Source: Sphingobacterium sp. ML3W (GTDB taxonomy: Bacteria; Bacteroidota; Bacteroidia; Sphingobacteriales; Sphingobacteriaceae). Taken from it: a DNA stretch of 64,000 nucleotides. The translations under genes were made by a program, and so were the position numbers. Every line of letters begins with the position of its first letter. The stretch's first letter is position 1. Location: NCBI RefSeq assembly GCF_000747525.1, contig NZ_CP009278.1, positions 3,286,001-3,350,000 on the forward strand, read 5' to 3'. The notes beneath the pieces are model-generated. The model had not been told where the DNA came from. It was given only the letters and a program-made list of their open reading frames with translations, and ran no database searches. This document shows, one piece after another, positions 7,857-16,348 of the stretch.

Positions 7857-10775
7857 TTACTTAATCAAAGCATCATATAATATTTCTACAGGATGATAGG
7901 AATGCCTCCCTACCCCATCTTTAATCTGATGCCTACAAGAAGTTCCGGCAGCAGCTATTAATGTTGACGTTTCTGTATTTCGGACGGCAGGTAGCAGCAC
8001 CAATTCTGCAACTTTCATCGACAACTCATAATGTTCCTTTTCGTAACCAAATGACCCCGCCATACCACAACAACCTGAAGGAATTACTTCTACTTCGTAA
8101 TTCATGGGAAATGAAAGTACCTGCGTCGTAGTCTCTACCAAATGAAAGGCTTTTTGATAGCAATGTCCATGTAACTTAATTTTTTTCTTTTCAGAACTGA
8201 ACTGTTCTTTATGCAGACGTCCAGCTTCAATTTCTTTTAACAAAAACTCATCAAACATCAATGCATTCTTAGCTACTCGCTCTGCATCCTGCATTAATTC
8301 AGGGTCAACCAAAGCTAAGTACTCATCTCTAAAAGTAATGATAGCAGAAGGTTCTATACCTAATAAAGGGGTTCTTTCTGAAATGAAATCTTTCAAGAAA
8401 TTAATATTTTTATTGGCAATTTTCTTAGCTTCTTTAACCAAACCCTTTGAAAGATATGTACGTCCACTTTGTATATGCTTTGGTATAATTACTTCGTACC
8501 CAAGTGCCGTCAGTAATTTATAAGCTTTAATGCCAATTTCTGCGTCATTGTACTCTGTAAATTCATCCGCAAATAAATACACTTTCCTTTTTGCCTTCGG
8601 ATTTTCAATCTGTTTATTTACCCATTGCGTCAATGTCGTGCCACAAACCTTTGGAAGAGATCTCTTAGGTGCAAAACCAATAGTTCTTTTAATGATACTG
8701 GCTAAAAAGCTATTTTGAGTCACAAAATTATAAACTGGAGCAACCATAGCTCCCAATTTCTGGGATTCTGTAAAATTAGCGATTACTTGCGTTCGAAATG
8801 GCACACCGTGCTCATCGTAATAATGCTGTAAAAACTCTGCTTTCATTTTAGCTACGTCAACACTAGATGGACATTCCGTCTTACATCCTTTACAAGAAAG
8901 ACACAAGTCCATCACATCCTTCAGCTCTTCATGGTCAAAACGATTTTCTTTTGTTGAATTTGTCAGAAATTGACGCAGCATATTTGCTCGCGCACGAGTA
9001 GTATCCTTTTCTTCTCGCGTAGCCATAAAGGACGGACACATCGTACCTCCAGTGATTTCTGTCTTCCGACAGTCCCCCGAACCCGAACATTTCTCTGCTA
9101 ATCGAAGTATACTCTCCTCTTTAGAAAAATCAAAATAGGTCTTAATTTCAGTTGTATTCTTATTGTTATCATACCGAAGAAAAGTATCCATAGGTGGTGT
9201 ATTGACAATCTTATTCGCATTAAAAATGCCTTTAGGATCAAAAATAGCTTTTACTTGTTTAATCAGTTCGAAAACTTTTTCACCTAAAACCTTTTCAATA
9301 AATTCTCCTCTAAGGCGACCATCTCCGTGTTCGCCACTTAAAGACCCATTATATTTTAAGACAAGATCTGTTGTTTTTTCTAATATCGATCGAAAAGTTT
9401 TTACCCCCGCCTCAGTTTTTAAGTTTACAAAAGGCTCAATGTGCAGCTCTCCTGCTCCGGCATGTGCATAATAAGAAGCATGAACTCCCTCTTCAATCAA
9501 TAAGTTTTGGATATCTGCTACATATGCCGGTAAATCTTCAGGAGAAACCGCGCAATCTTCGATTAAATTAACAGGCTGACTATCTCCCGGAAGATTTCGA
9601 ATCAAGCCTAAACCAGCTTTTCTCACATCCCATACTAAGTTTGTCTGCTCGCCGGTGATATAAGGGTAGGCATAACCTAGTCCCTTTTCAATCAATGCTG
9701 CTTTTAAAGCCATAGCTTTGGCTTCTACCTCCAGTGGGGTGCTTCCTCTAAATTCTACAATTAGCAAAGCTTTGGGATCTCCTTCTATAAAAAAGCGATT
9801 ATGTTGATAGGTACGATGCCCTACCGTAAAATCCATGATATATTTATCGACAAGTTCTGAGGCTTCTGGTGCATGAGATAAAGCGACGATATTGCCTCTC
9901 ATACACGCAATCATATCGTCAAAGTGGATGCATAAAAGACCTAAGTTTTCGGGTGGTAAAGGCATCAATTGGAGTTTGGCTTCTGTCACAATACCAAGTG
10001 TACCTTCGGAACCGGCAAGCAGCTGGCACATATTGAAAGGCTTATTTTGATCCAATAACATATCCAGAGCATAGCCCGTATTTCTCCTTGTTATGGAACG
10101 TTTTGGATAACCAGCTGTTATGGCTTGAATGTTTTCCTCATCCGTCAACATGGCATTTAACTCACGATATATTACACCTTCTCGATTTTTTTGAATTAGT
10201 TTCTTAAAGTACGAATCTGCGCTCAAAGCCTCAAAGAGAACTTCAGACTGATCATCTAAAATAACATTTGCCTCCAGTAAATTTTGTCGGGTATCGCCCC
10301 AAACGATGGAATGTAGTCCCGATGAGTTATTCCCAATCATACCGCCAATCATTGCCCTACTTGCGGTTGAAGTTTCGGGACCAAACATCAATCCAAAAGG
10401 TTTGAGAGCATGGTTTAAATCATCCCGAATAACACCAGGCTCTACACGTACCCACTGCTCACTTACATTTACCTCGAGAATCTTATTAAAATACTTTGAG
10501 ATATCCATGATTATTCCATTTCCAACAACCTGACCAGCTAAGGAAGTGCCAGCCGTCCTCGGGATAATGGTAACTCCATTTGAGGTGCCAAATTGTAATA
10601 AAGCTTTAATGTCTGCCCTGTTTTTAGGAATTGCGACAGCTAATGGTAATTCCTGGTATACGGACGCGTCGGTAGAATAAGCGATACGAATAGTATGATG
10701 TTGCGTTGAATCATCATAATATAATTCACCATTCAACGATTGCGCTAATTGATCTAAAGAGGTATTTTCCTTCAC
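7857..10775 (-). CDS. FAD-linked oxidase with Fe-S and CCG domains (D-lactate / D-2-hydroxyacid dehydrogenase type)
   Basis: The 972-residue protein joins three modules. An FAD-binding PCMH domain (about 20-270) shows RVEPGVIRDDLNHAL and GGMIGNNSSGLHSIVWGDT; an FAD-oxidase C-terminal domain follows and includes LSGEHGDGRLRGEF. A ferredoxin-like part holds CSGSGDC...C and CLSCKGCKTECP near residue 625, and the C-terminus has a cysteine-rich CCG domain (PSGCCGMAGSFGYEKEH near 898). This order matches YdiJ-type D-2-hydroxyglutarate dehydrogenases and single-chain D-lactate dehydrogenases, which pass electrons from a D-2-hydroxyacid through FAD and 4Fe-4S clusters to an acceptor. The exact substrate cannot be decided. 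A -7 element read on the minus strand (CAAATTTA at 10798-10805) lies 22 nt upstream of the start. Confidence 0.88.
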   Translation of the reverse strand: MKENTSLDQLAQSLNGELYYDDSTQHHTIRIAYSTDASVYQELPLAVAIPKNRADIKALLQFGTSNGVTIIPRTAGTSLAGQVVGNGIIMDISKYFNKILEVNVSEQWVRVEPGVIRDDLNHALKPFGLMFGPETSTASRAMIGGMIGNNSSGLHSIVWGDTRQNLLEANVILDDQSEVLFEALSADSYFKKLIQKNREGVIYRELNAMLTDEENIQAITAGYPKRSITRRNTGYALDMLLDQNKPFNMCQLLAGSEGTLGIVTEAKLQLMPLPPENLGLLCIHFDDMIACMRGNIVALSHAPEASELVDKYIMDFTVGHRTYQHNRFFIEGDPKALLIVEFRGSTPLEVEAKAMALKAALIEKGLGYAYPYITGEQTNLVWDVRKAGLGLIRNLPGDSQPVNLIEDCAVSPEDLPAYVADIQNLLIEEGVHASYYAHAGAGELHIEPFVNLKTEAGVKTFRSILEKTTDLVLKYNGSLSGEHGDGRLRGEFIEKVLGEKVFELIKQVKAIFDPKGIFNANKIVNTPPMDTFLRYDNNKNTTEIKTYFDFSKEESILRLAEKCSGSGDCRKTEITGGTMCPSFMATREEKDTTRARANMLRQFLTNSTKENRFDHEELKDVMDLCLSCKGCKTECPSSVDVAKMKAEFLQHYYDEHGVPFRTQVIANFTESQKLGAMVAPVYNFVTQNSFLASIIKRTIGFAPKRSLPKVCGTTLTQWVNKQIENPKAKRKVYLFADEFTEYNDAEIGIKAYKLLTALGYEVIIPKHIQSGRTYLSKGLVKEAKKIANKNINFLKDFISERTPLLGIEPSAIITFRDEYLALVDPELMQDAERVAKNALMFDEFLLKEIEAGRLHKEQFSSEKKKIKLHGHCYQKAFHLVETTTQVLSFPMNYEVEVIPSGCCGMAGSFGYEKEHYELSMKVAELVLLPAVRNTETSTLIAAAGTSCRHQIKDGVGRHSYHPVEILYDALIK

Positions 10776-10935
10776 AGTATGATTTAATTTGTGTAAACAA
10801 ATTTAATTATTTAAAACAATCAAAAGAATTGACACTGCAAGATAATGAAAATATTATCTTAAACACGCATAAAAATGCATTAGATCAAGTTTTTCCTTTT
10901 GCAAATAAGCTGTATTTTTACAGAAATAATTTAAT

Positions 10936-11454
10936 ATGCGAAAAACGCTACTTCGATATAGTCTTCATTCTGATTTCATCATTTATTTAATTCGAATTTT
11001 AATTGGTTTTTCTATCGGTTACTTTCTTTATATCAGCTTTCCTCAATACTCCGTGACATGGACACTCATTTCTATTGTGCTTGTAATATCTCCTGATGAT
11101 AAAGAGGCTACCCAAATAGCTATTGACAGAACGAAGTCCAATTTTATTGGTTCTGCAACTGGTATTCTCTTTTATTTCACTAACCTGCCAGAAATGTGGT
11201 CTATGCTGTTTGGCGTGATTACTTCGGTTGCCATCTGTCGATTATTCAATGTATTGAGTGTGGCACGTACAGCTATGGTTGCTATGATTATCGTCGTTAT
11301 TCATGAACAGCAATTAAAATCATTCGTGGCTGCCCTGGAACGTTTTGCATGCGTCACAATTGGTTGTATAATTGGTTTACTTGTGACCCTTATGACGAGC
11401 TATTTTATTAAGGCATTACGAAACAAATACGCAATTGAATTTTTAGAAGAATAA
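10936..11454 (+). CDS. FUSC-family membrane protein
   Basis: The 172-residue protein has five or so hydrophobic segments (IIYLIRILIGFSIGYFLYI, SVTWTLISIVLVIS, IGSATGILFYF, MWSMLFGVITSVAIC, FACVTIGCIIGLLVTLMTSYF) and the FUSC-like pattern of conserved Arg at RTAMVAMIIVV and ERFACVTIGCIIG. The family covers aromatic-acid exporter subunits and proteins of unknown role. This short form has only the membrane half, so the transport role is uncertain. It is divergent from the FAD oxidase gene and followed by the Lrp-type regulator; the motif GAATAATATTC overlaps its stop region at 11449-11459. Confidence 0.7.
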   Translation: MRKTLLRYSLHSDFIIYLIRILIGFSIGYFLYISFPQYSVTWTLISIVLVISPDDKEATQIAIDRTKSNFIGSATGILFYFTNLPEMWSMLFGVITSVAICRLFNVLSVARTAMVAMIIVVIHEQQLKSFVAALERFACVTIGCIIGLLVTLMTSYFIKALRNKYAIEFLEE

Positions 11455-11591
11455 TATTCGACAATTAGGAGCAATTACCAAATATTATACAGTAATGAAC
11501 AACTACCTTAAAATCAATATATTATAATAATATTAGGTGTTTTTACTTACGTGAACATCTATTTATAAAAATAAAATAGCCTTTTAAAATA

Positions 11592-11633
11592 GAATAATAT
11601 TCTGAATTAACTACAATAATTTGAATATTATTC
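11592..11633. promoter_or_regulatory. Inverted pair of GAATAATATTC motifs, candidate Lrp/AsnC operator
   Basis: GAATAATATTC at 11592-11602 and its exact reverse complement GAATATTATTC at 11623-11633 lie 20 nt apart before the regulator gene. The second copy overlaps the TTTG -33 element (11620-11623). A third copy is at 11449-11459. Lrp/AsnC octamers usually bind such spaced degenerate palindromes and repress their own gene. Confidence 0.6.
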
Positions 11634-11651
11634 GAAATATGCTTATCTTTG
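11620..11651 (+). promoter_or_regulatory. Bacteroidota-type promoter TTTG-N20-TATCTTTG
   Basis: The -33 element TTTG (11620-11623) and -7 element TATCTTTG (11644-11651) are separated by 20 nt, an excellent fit. The -7 element lies inside the longest reading frame from 11621, which argues for the ATG at 11660 as the real start. Confidence 0.75.
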
Positions 11652-11659
11652 CACTCGAT

Positions 11660-12133
11660 ATGACAAACATAGAATATAATTTAGATCATGTGGATTACAA
11701 AATCTTGCGTTTAATGCAAGATAATGCGCGTATTAACAATGCAGATATTGCTAGGGAACTCAGTATGGCCCCTTCTGCGATATTAGAGCGTGTTAAAAAA
11801 TTGGAGCAGAAGAATGTAATCCTTCAATACAATGCTAAGATTAATCCGGCAGCGATTGATCAAAAATTATTGTCATTCATCTTCATTAAGGCCAATGATA
11901 TTATTGGTGAACAAAAAGTTGGGATACTATTAGCTGAAATACCAGAAGTACAGGAAGTCCATGATATTGCTGGCGATGATGGCTACCTTATTAAAGTACG
12001 TACCGCTGATTCTACGGCCTTAGTAGATCTAATGCGAAACACATTAGCAAAAATTGAAGGAATAATTTCAACGCGAACCACAATTGTTTTACAAACAGTT
12101 AAAGAGGAGCATCAATTAGTGATACCAGAATAA
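11660..12133 (+). CDS. Lrp/AsnC family transcriptional regulator
   Basis: The reading frame opens at 11621, but the promoter's -7 box is inside that stretch, so I take the ATG at 11660 (157 residues, the usual family length). The N-terminal helix-turn-helix is clear (VDYKILRLMQDNARINNADIARELSMAPSAILERVKKLE), followed by the RAM ligand-binding/oligomerisation domain (FIFIKAND...EIPEVQEVHDIAGDDGYLIKVRT). Such proteins form octamers that sense amino acids. It is followed after 21 nt by an EamA exporter in the same direction, so it probably controls that exporter and itself through the GAATAATATTC motifs. The effector is unknown. Confidence 0.9.
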   Translation: MTNIEYNLDHVDYKILRLMQDNARINNADIARELSMAPSAILERVKKLEQKNVILQYNAKINPAAIDQKLLSFIFIKANDIIGEQKVGILLAEIPEVQEVHDIAGDDGYLIKVRTADSTALVDLMRNTLAKIEGIISTRTTIVLQTVKEEHQLVIPE

Positions 12134-12154
12134 TTTAAGAAAGGAATTTATAAG

Positions 12155-13219
12155 ATGTTAAATAATAAAGTACAACAGGCAAGCTCCCTCATGATCATAC
12201 TCGCATATGCAATCGTATACATTGTATGGGGGTCAACTTTTTTCTTTATTGAAAAAGCTCTTCACAGTTTCCCTCCCTTCATATTGGGGTCATTTCGATT
12301 TGCTACTGCAAGTGTTTTATTGATGGGCTATTGTGCATTGAAAGGCTACAAATTATTCAATAAAAGAGCGATCCGCGATTCTATTGTCGTAGGTTTTTTA
12401 CTTTTATTCATTGACATGGGAGGTCTAATCTGGGCCGAGCAATATATCTCTGGGGGTGTCGCAGCTATTATTTCTGCTGCTGCTGCAATTTGGTTTGTAA
12501 TTCTAGATAAGCCCAAATGGAAAGAGAATTTCAGTAGCAAATCCACCATCGCGGGATTGATTTTAGGTTTCTGCGGCGTTGTTCTCCTTTTTGCAGAACA
12601 AATCATGGCAAGCAGATCATCTGCCAATAAAGAAATTACTGTTATTGCGCTCGTCATTATGGTTTTGGGATCTATCGCATGGACTGCAGGCTCCCTCTAT
12701 TCAAAATATCAAAAGAAGGCGCATCAGGAAGAAGAAAACTTACATGTTTCCGTTAGAACGGCATGGCAAATGATTACCGCAGGTATACTATTTACCTTAG
12801 TTGCTAGTTTCAATGGTGAATTTGCTAATTTCAAATTTGAGCAAGTTACACCTATCGACTGGTTCAATATATCCTATTTAATAGTGTTTGGATCGATATT
12901 AGCATTTAGTTCTTATATCTGGCTATTGCAAGTAAGACCCGCAACTGAAGTCAGCACCTATGCGTATGTAAATCCAATCGTCGCATTGGTATTGAGTTAC
13001 TTTTTTAGTAGCCATGCTGTTACATCCACACAGGTCATAGGGTTAATCATCATATTATTTTCAGTACTACTGATGAACTGGAAGCTCTATAAAAACAATA
13101 AAATGGTCGCAAAAATAACGAAAACAACAATAGCTGACCGTAGAAAATCAATAAAACTGAGAAACCAAAGAGATGCAATTGCTAGAAGAGACTCTAAAAA
13201 ACCAGAGATTGCAAACTAA
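12155..13219 (+). CDS. EamA-family (DMT) transporter
   Basis: The 354-residue protein shows ten hydrophobic segments in two EamA repeats; repeat one starts at AIVYIVWGSTFFFIEKALHSFPPFILGSFRFATAS, the signature of DMT exporters, and repeat two ends near VIGLIIILFSVLLMNW. The C-terminus is an extra ~45-residue, very basic tail (KITKTTIADRRKSIKLRNQRDAIARRDSKK). DMT proteins export amino acids or other metabolites; the coupling to an Lrp-type regulator 21 nt upstream suggests an amino acid or related compound. A strong terminator follows. Confidence 0.88.
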   Translation: MLNNKVQQASSLMIILAYAIVYIVWGSTFFFIEKALHSFPPFILGSFRFATASVLLMGYCALKGYKLFNKRAIRDSIVVGFLLLFIDMGGLIWAEQYISGGVAAIISAAAAIWFVILDKPKWKENFSSKSTIAGLILGFCGVVLLFAEQIMASRSSANKEITVIALVIMVLGSIAWTAGSLYSKYQKKAHQEEENLHVSVRTAWQMITAGILFTLVASFNGEFANFKFEQVTPIDWFNISYLIVFGSILAFSSYIWLLQVRPATEVSTYAYVNPIVALVLSYFFSSHAVTSTQVIGLIIILFSVLLMNWKLYKNNKMVAKITKTTIADRRKSIKLRNQRDAIARRDSKKPEIAN

Positions 13220-13240
13220 AAAACGCTCTTTTCACCAAAT

Positions 13241-13281
13241 AGATAATAAAAGCTTAACAAAATGTTAGGCTTTTATTATCT
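13241..13281. terminator. Intrinsic terminator after the EamA gene
   Basis: An 18-bp stem with one G-T wobble (13241-13258 with 13264-13281) and a 5-nt AAAAT loop ends the Lrp-EamA operon. The last base of the stem is also the first base of the next promoter element, TACATTTG. Confidence 0.75.
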
Positions 13282-13288
13282 ACATTTG
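13281..13288 (+). promoter_or_regulatory. -7 promoter element TACATTTG
   Basis: TACATTTG fits the TAnnTTTG consensus and lies 20 nt before the ATG of the 5'-nucleotidase C-terminal-domain gene. No clear -33 TTTG is visible because the preceding bases form the terminator stem. Confidence 0.5.
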
Positions 13289-13307
13289 TATCGAAAATAC
13301 TTATTAC

Positions 13308-14072
13308 ATGATGAAACTAAATACACATCAACTTCAATATGTAACCTTCGGGTTTTTAGCTATTCTTCTTAGCACATCCTGCAGCAAAAGCCTAAGTCCG
13401 ACCCAAAAAGATTTTAGACAGTATGAGATTAATAAAAATACCGTTGAGGATACCGATATCGTCGCTATTTACAACCCTTATAAGCTGCAGATGCAGGCAG
13501 AAATGAATCGTGTCATCGGTTTTTCTGAGGTGCCACTGACAAAGGAAAAGGCTCCAGAAACTTTAATGGGTAACTTCTTTACTCAAGCTTTATTAAATGC
13601 AAGTGCGCAGGTTAACAATAAAGCTGACATCGCATTTGCAACAAAAGGAGGTATTCGTAATGAAATGAAAGCTGGAGATATTACTGTTGAAAGTGTATTC
13701 GAAGTGATGCCTTTTGAAAATCAATTAACCGTAGTGGAGCTCAATGGTCTACAGATTCAGGAACTTGCAACCTTCATTGCTGCAACTGGTGGGCAACCCG
13801 TGACAGGTCTTACATTATCCATTCGGGATAAAAAACCAATCGACATTCAGGTTCAGGGTAAGAATATCGAAAACGATAAAATTTATAAGGTTGTGACATA
13901 TGATTACTTGGCCAATGGAGGCGATAATCTGGACTTATTTACACATGCACTAAAACGAACGGATTACCCGCAAAAAGTACGCGAAAGTTTAATGGACTAC
14001 ATCTCGGGCTTTACTAAAAATGGTCAAAAAATTAATATGCAATTAGATGGAAGAGTTAAAATCATTAAATAG
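13308..14072 (+). CDS. 5'-nucleotidase C-terminal-domain lipoprotein
   Basis: The 254-residue protein starts with a lipoprotein signal (lipobox STSC, Cys about 25). The rest corresponds to the C-terminal substrate-binding domain of UshA-type 5'-nucleotidases: DIAFATKGGIRNEMKAGDITVESVFEVMPFENQLTVVELNG followed by YKVVTYDYLANGGDNLDLF. That domain positions the nucleotide base but has no metal-binding catalytic residues. The catalytic domain is the product of the next gene, whose start overlaps this gene's end by 26 nt, so the two are translationally linked and probably act as a two-chain enzyme. Confidence 0.88.
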   Translation: MMKLNTHQLQYVTFGFLAILLSTSCSKSLSPTQKDFRQYEINKNTVEDTDIVAIYNPYKLQMQAEMNRVIGFSEVPLTKEKAPETLMGNFFTQALLNASAQVNNKADIAFATKGGIRNEMKAGDITVESVFEVMPFENQLTVVELNGLQIQELATFIAATGGQPVTGLTLSIRDKKPIDIQVQGKNIENDKIYKVVTYDYLANGGDNLDLFTHALKRTDYPQKVRESLMDYISGFTKNGQKINMQLDGRVKIIK

Positions 14073-15006
14073 AAGAGGTTTTCTGAAAACAGCAGCTGGT
14101 CTTTCCGCTGTTGCCACGTTTGGAGCTTTACCACTCCTTTCATTCGCAGGTTCAAAAAAAATAAAACTAACGATTCTACATACCAATGATGTGCATAGTA
14201 GAATTGAGCCCTTTCCAATGGATGGCGGAAGGTACCAAGGTCTAGCAGGAGTTGCGCGTCGCAGTACACTTATAAAAAAAGTAAGAGCAGAGGAAGACCA
14301 TGTCCTATTATTGGATGCTGGTGATATGTTTCAAGGAACCCCCTATTTCAACCTATTTGGCGGAAAATTAGAACTCGATTTAATGACCAAATTGGGATAT
14401 GATGCTGGAACATTTGGTAATCATGAATTTGACAACGGTTTAAATGGCCTTATCAAATATTTAGACCATGCGAAGTTCCCATTCTTAACGGCTAATTATG
14501 ACTTTACAGGTACTGTATTGGAAGGTAAGACACAAGATTACACCATCTTCAAAAAAGCTGGTATTAAAATCGGAGTTTTTGGACTTGGCGTTGATATAGA
14601 GGGGCTAGTCGATCCAAATAATTTTAAAGGGATGAAATACCTAGACCCTATTGCGGTCGCAAATCGCGTGGTAAAGGAGCTCAAGGAGCAGCATAAATGT
14701 GATTTAGTTATCTGCCTTTCACATCTGGGCTATCAATATGAAAGTGATAAAGTATCCGATATTGTATTGGCTTCGAAAACTAGCGATATCGATTTGATTA
14801 TAGGTGGGCATACGCACACATTCTTGAAAGAACCAACTTTAGTCACCAATTTAAAAGGGACAAAAACAGCAGTCAATCAAGTGGGTTTTGCAGGAATTAA
14901 CTTAGGTAGAATTGATATTTTCTTCGAGCCATCAACAGGTAAAAAGAAACTATTGGCTTTGACTTATGAAGTCAATGAGTCTATACCTGCGTCATCATTG
15001 GTTTAA
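14047..15006 (+). CDS. 5'-nucleotidase metallophosphoesterase subunit with Tat signal
   Basis: The 319-residue protein begins with a twin-arginine signal (LNRRGFLKTAAGLSAVATFG) and then holds all metallophosphoesterase motifs: HTNDVHSR, DAGDMFQGTPYF, GNHEFDNG, LSHLGYQ and GGHTHTF. It ends where UshA-like enzymes would pass into their C-terminal domain. It should hydrolyse nucleotides or related phosphate esters outside the cytoplasm after folded export by Tat. Its partner domain is encoded just upstream in reversed order to the fused enzyme. Tat export here and lipoprotein (Sec) export of the partner would bring the two together in the periplasm. Confidence 0.9.
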   Translation: MEELKSLNRRGFLKTAAGLSAVATFGALPLLSFAGSKKIKLTILHTNDVHSRIEPFPMDGGRYQGLAGVARRSTLIKKVRAEEDHVLLLDAGDMFQGTPYFNLFGGKLELDLMTKLGYDAGTFGNHEFDNGLNGLIKYLDHAKFPFLTANYDFTGTVLEGKTQDYTIFKKAGIKIGVFGLGVDIEGLVDPNNFKGMKYLDPIAVANRVVKELKEQHKCDLVICLSHLGYQYESDKVSDIVLASKTSDIDLIIGGHTHTFLKEPTLVTNLKGTKTAVNQVGFAGINLGRIDIFFEPSTGKKKLLALTYEVNESIPASSLV

Positions 15007-15029
15007 AATAACTATTCTATTTTTCATCT

Positions 15030-15063
15030 AGCCAAAGGTTCGTCATATTCCTTTGGCTTTTTC
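15030..15063 (+). terminator. Intrinsic terminator of the 5'-nucleotidase pair
   Basis: AGCCAAAGG (15030-15038) and CCTTTGGCT (15050-15058) form a 9-bp stem followed by TTTTTC. It ends only 12 nt before the TTG start of the MFS gene. Confidence 0.8.
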
Positions 15064-15074
15064 TGCAAATTCAA

Positions 15075-16286
15075 TTGAAAAAACTCTTATCCATTTATAT
15101 CGGTTCTTTTAAAGGGCTATCTCGCTCTGCATGGCTACTCGCAATTGTGATGCTAATAAACAGAATGGGGAGTATGGTCATACCTTTTTTAGGTATATAT
15201 ATGACCAAAGCGCTTGATTTTAACATCAAACAAGTTGGTATTGTATTGATGTGCTTTGGCTTTGGTTCTGTATGTGGTTCTTACGCTGGAGGTTGGCTTA
15301 CAGACAGATTTGGAAGCTTTAAAGTACAACTCTTGAGTTTGAGTTTGGCCGCCCCCCTATTTATGATTGCCCCGTATTTTAAAACTGTCGAATCATTGGG
15401 GATTATGATTTTTGTGCTAAGTGCTGTTTTTGATGCTTTCAGACCTGCTAACTCAGTTTCGGTTGCCAGTTATGCTAAACCTGAAAATATAACACGTGCT
15501 TTCTCCTTAAATAGATTAGCCGTTAATCTTGGTTTTTCAATCGGGCCTGCAGTAGGTGGCTTCTTAGCTGGTATATCCTTCAATTGGATTTTCTACGGTA
15601 ATGCTATTGCTGCTACGGCAGCGGCAATTGTATTCTTCCTATTCTTCCATAGGAAGGAGAAAAACAACTTGAAAGCTTTAAAAGCAAACCCTGTTGTAGT
15701 AAGCTCTCATAATAAACAAGAAAGAAATCCCTACAAAGACGGGCCATTCATTGCCTTTAATATTTTGTGTTGTATATTCTCTATCTGTTTTTTCCAATTG
15801 ATATCGACACTACCGATTTTCTATCGCGAGGTACACCAATTGAATGAGCATGAGATTGGTTTTTTGATGGGTTGGAGCGGTTTGATTATTGTTTTACTGG
15901 AAATGTTTATTGTACATATAGCAGAAAACAAACTTTCGATTACAAAAACGCTCGTCCTCGGAACGCTCTTGTGTGCTATTTCTTACGCCATGTTTAATAT
16001 ACATGCAGGTGTATTCATGCTATATGTGACATTTCTGGTGTTTGGACTGGGTGAAATGCTCACACTCCCCTTTATGGCAACTGCCACGATCAATCGGTCA
16101 ACACCTAAAACACAAGGAGCCTATATGGGTTTCAACTCTTTGGCATTTTCTGCTGCTAATATCTTTTCACCATTATTAGGTACGAATATTGTCGGATCCT
16201 TCGGTTTTACAACACTATGGTGGGCTACGTCGGCTGTATTAGCCTGCACAGCACTGGGTTTCTATTTTGTATTAAAACGTCTATAA
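15075..16286 (+). CDS. Major facilitator superfamily transporter
   Basis: The 403-residue protein has about twelve hydrophobic segments and the MFS loop 2-3 motif GGWLTDRFGSFKV. The first transmembrane helix begins near residue 18 (AWLLAIVMLINRMGSMVIPFLGIY), and no ATG precedes it, so the TTG at 15075 is the best start; an ATG inside helix 1 would cut it in half. The pattern resembles multidrug-type (MdtH-like) MFS proteins, but the substrate is unknown. The gene sits directly behind a terminator, which is unusual and suggests read-through or a hidden promoter. Confidence 0.85.
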   Translation: MKKLLSIYIGSFKGLSRSAWLLAIVMLINRMGSMVIPFLGIYMTKALDFNIKQVGIVLMCFGFGSVCGSYAGGWLTDRFGSFKVQLLSLSLAAPLFMIAPYFKTVESLGIMIFVLSAVFDAFRPANSVSVASYAKPENITRAFSLNRLAVNLGFSIGPAVGGFLAGISFNWIFYGNAIAATAAAIVFFLFFHRKEKNNLKALKANPVVVSSHNKQERNPYKDGPFIAFNILCCIFSICFFQLISTLPIFYREVHQLNEHEIGFLMGWSGLIIVLLEMFIVHIAENKLSITKTLVLGTLLCAISYAMFNIHAGVFMLYVTFLVFGLGEMLTLPFMATATINRSTPKTQGAYMGFNSLAFSAANIFSPLLGTNIVGSFGFTTLWWATSAVLACTALGFYFVLKRL

Positions 16287-16292
16287 AAAAAT

Positions 16293-16337
16293 AGCATAAA
16301 AAAGGCTGATATTAATAATATCAGCCTTTTTTATGCT
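16293..16337. terminator. Bidirectional terminator between MFS and purF genes
   Basis: A perfect 22-bp stem with a 1-nt centre at 16315 contains A6 and T6 runs at matching positions, so it works in both directions for the convergent genes. Confidence 0.9.
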
Positions 16338-16348
16338 TATTGTAACGA

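Noticed and set aside
8338..8718. Two + strand frames inside the FAD/Fe-S oxidoreductase
   Set aside because: They are antisense shadows of a gene with strong motifs on the minus strand.
10706..10990. Frame of 94 codons on + over the start of the FAD oxidase
   Set aside because: It overlaps the start of a strong gene on the other strand and the promoter region; no coding features.
11621..11659. Upstream start of the Lrp/AsnC gene
   Set aside because: The stretch contains the -7 promoter box, so translation most likely begins at 11660.
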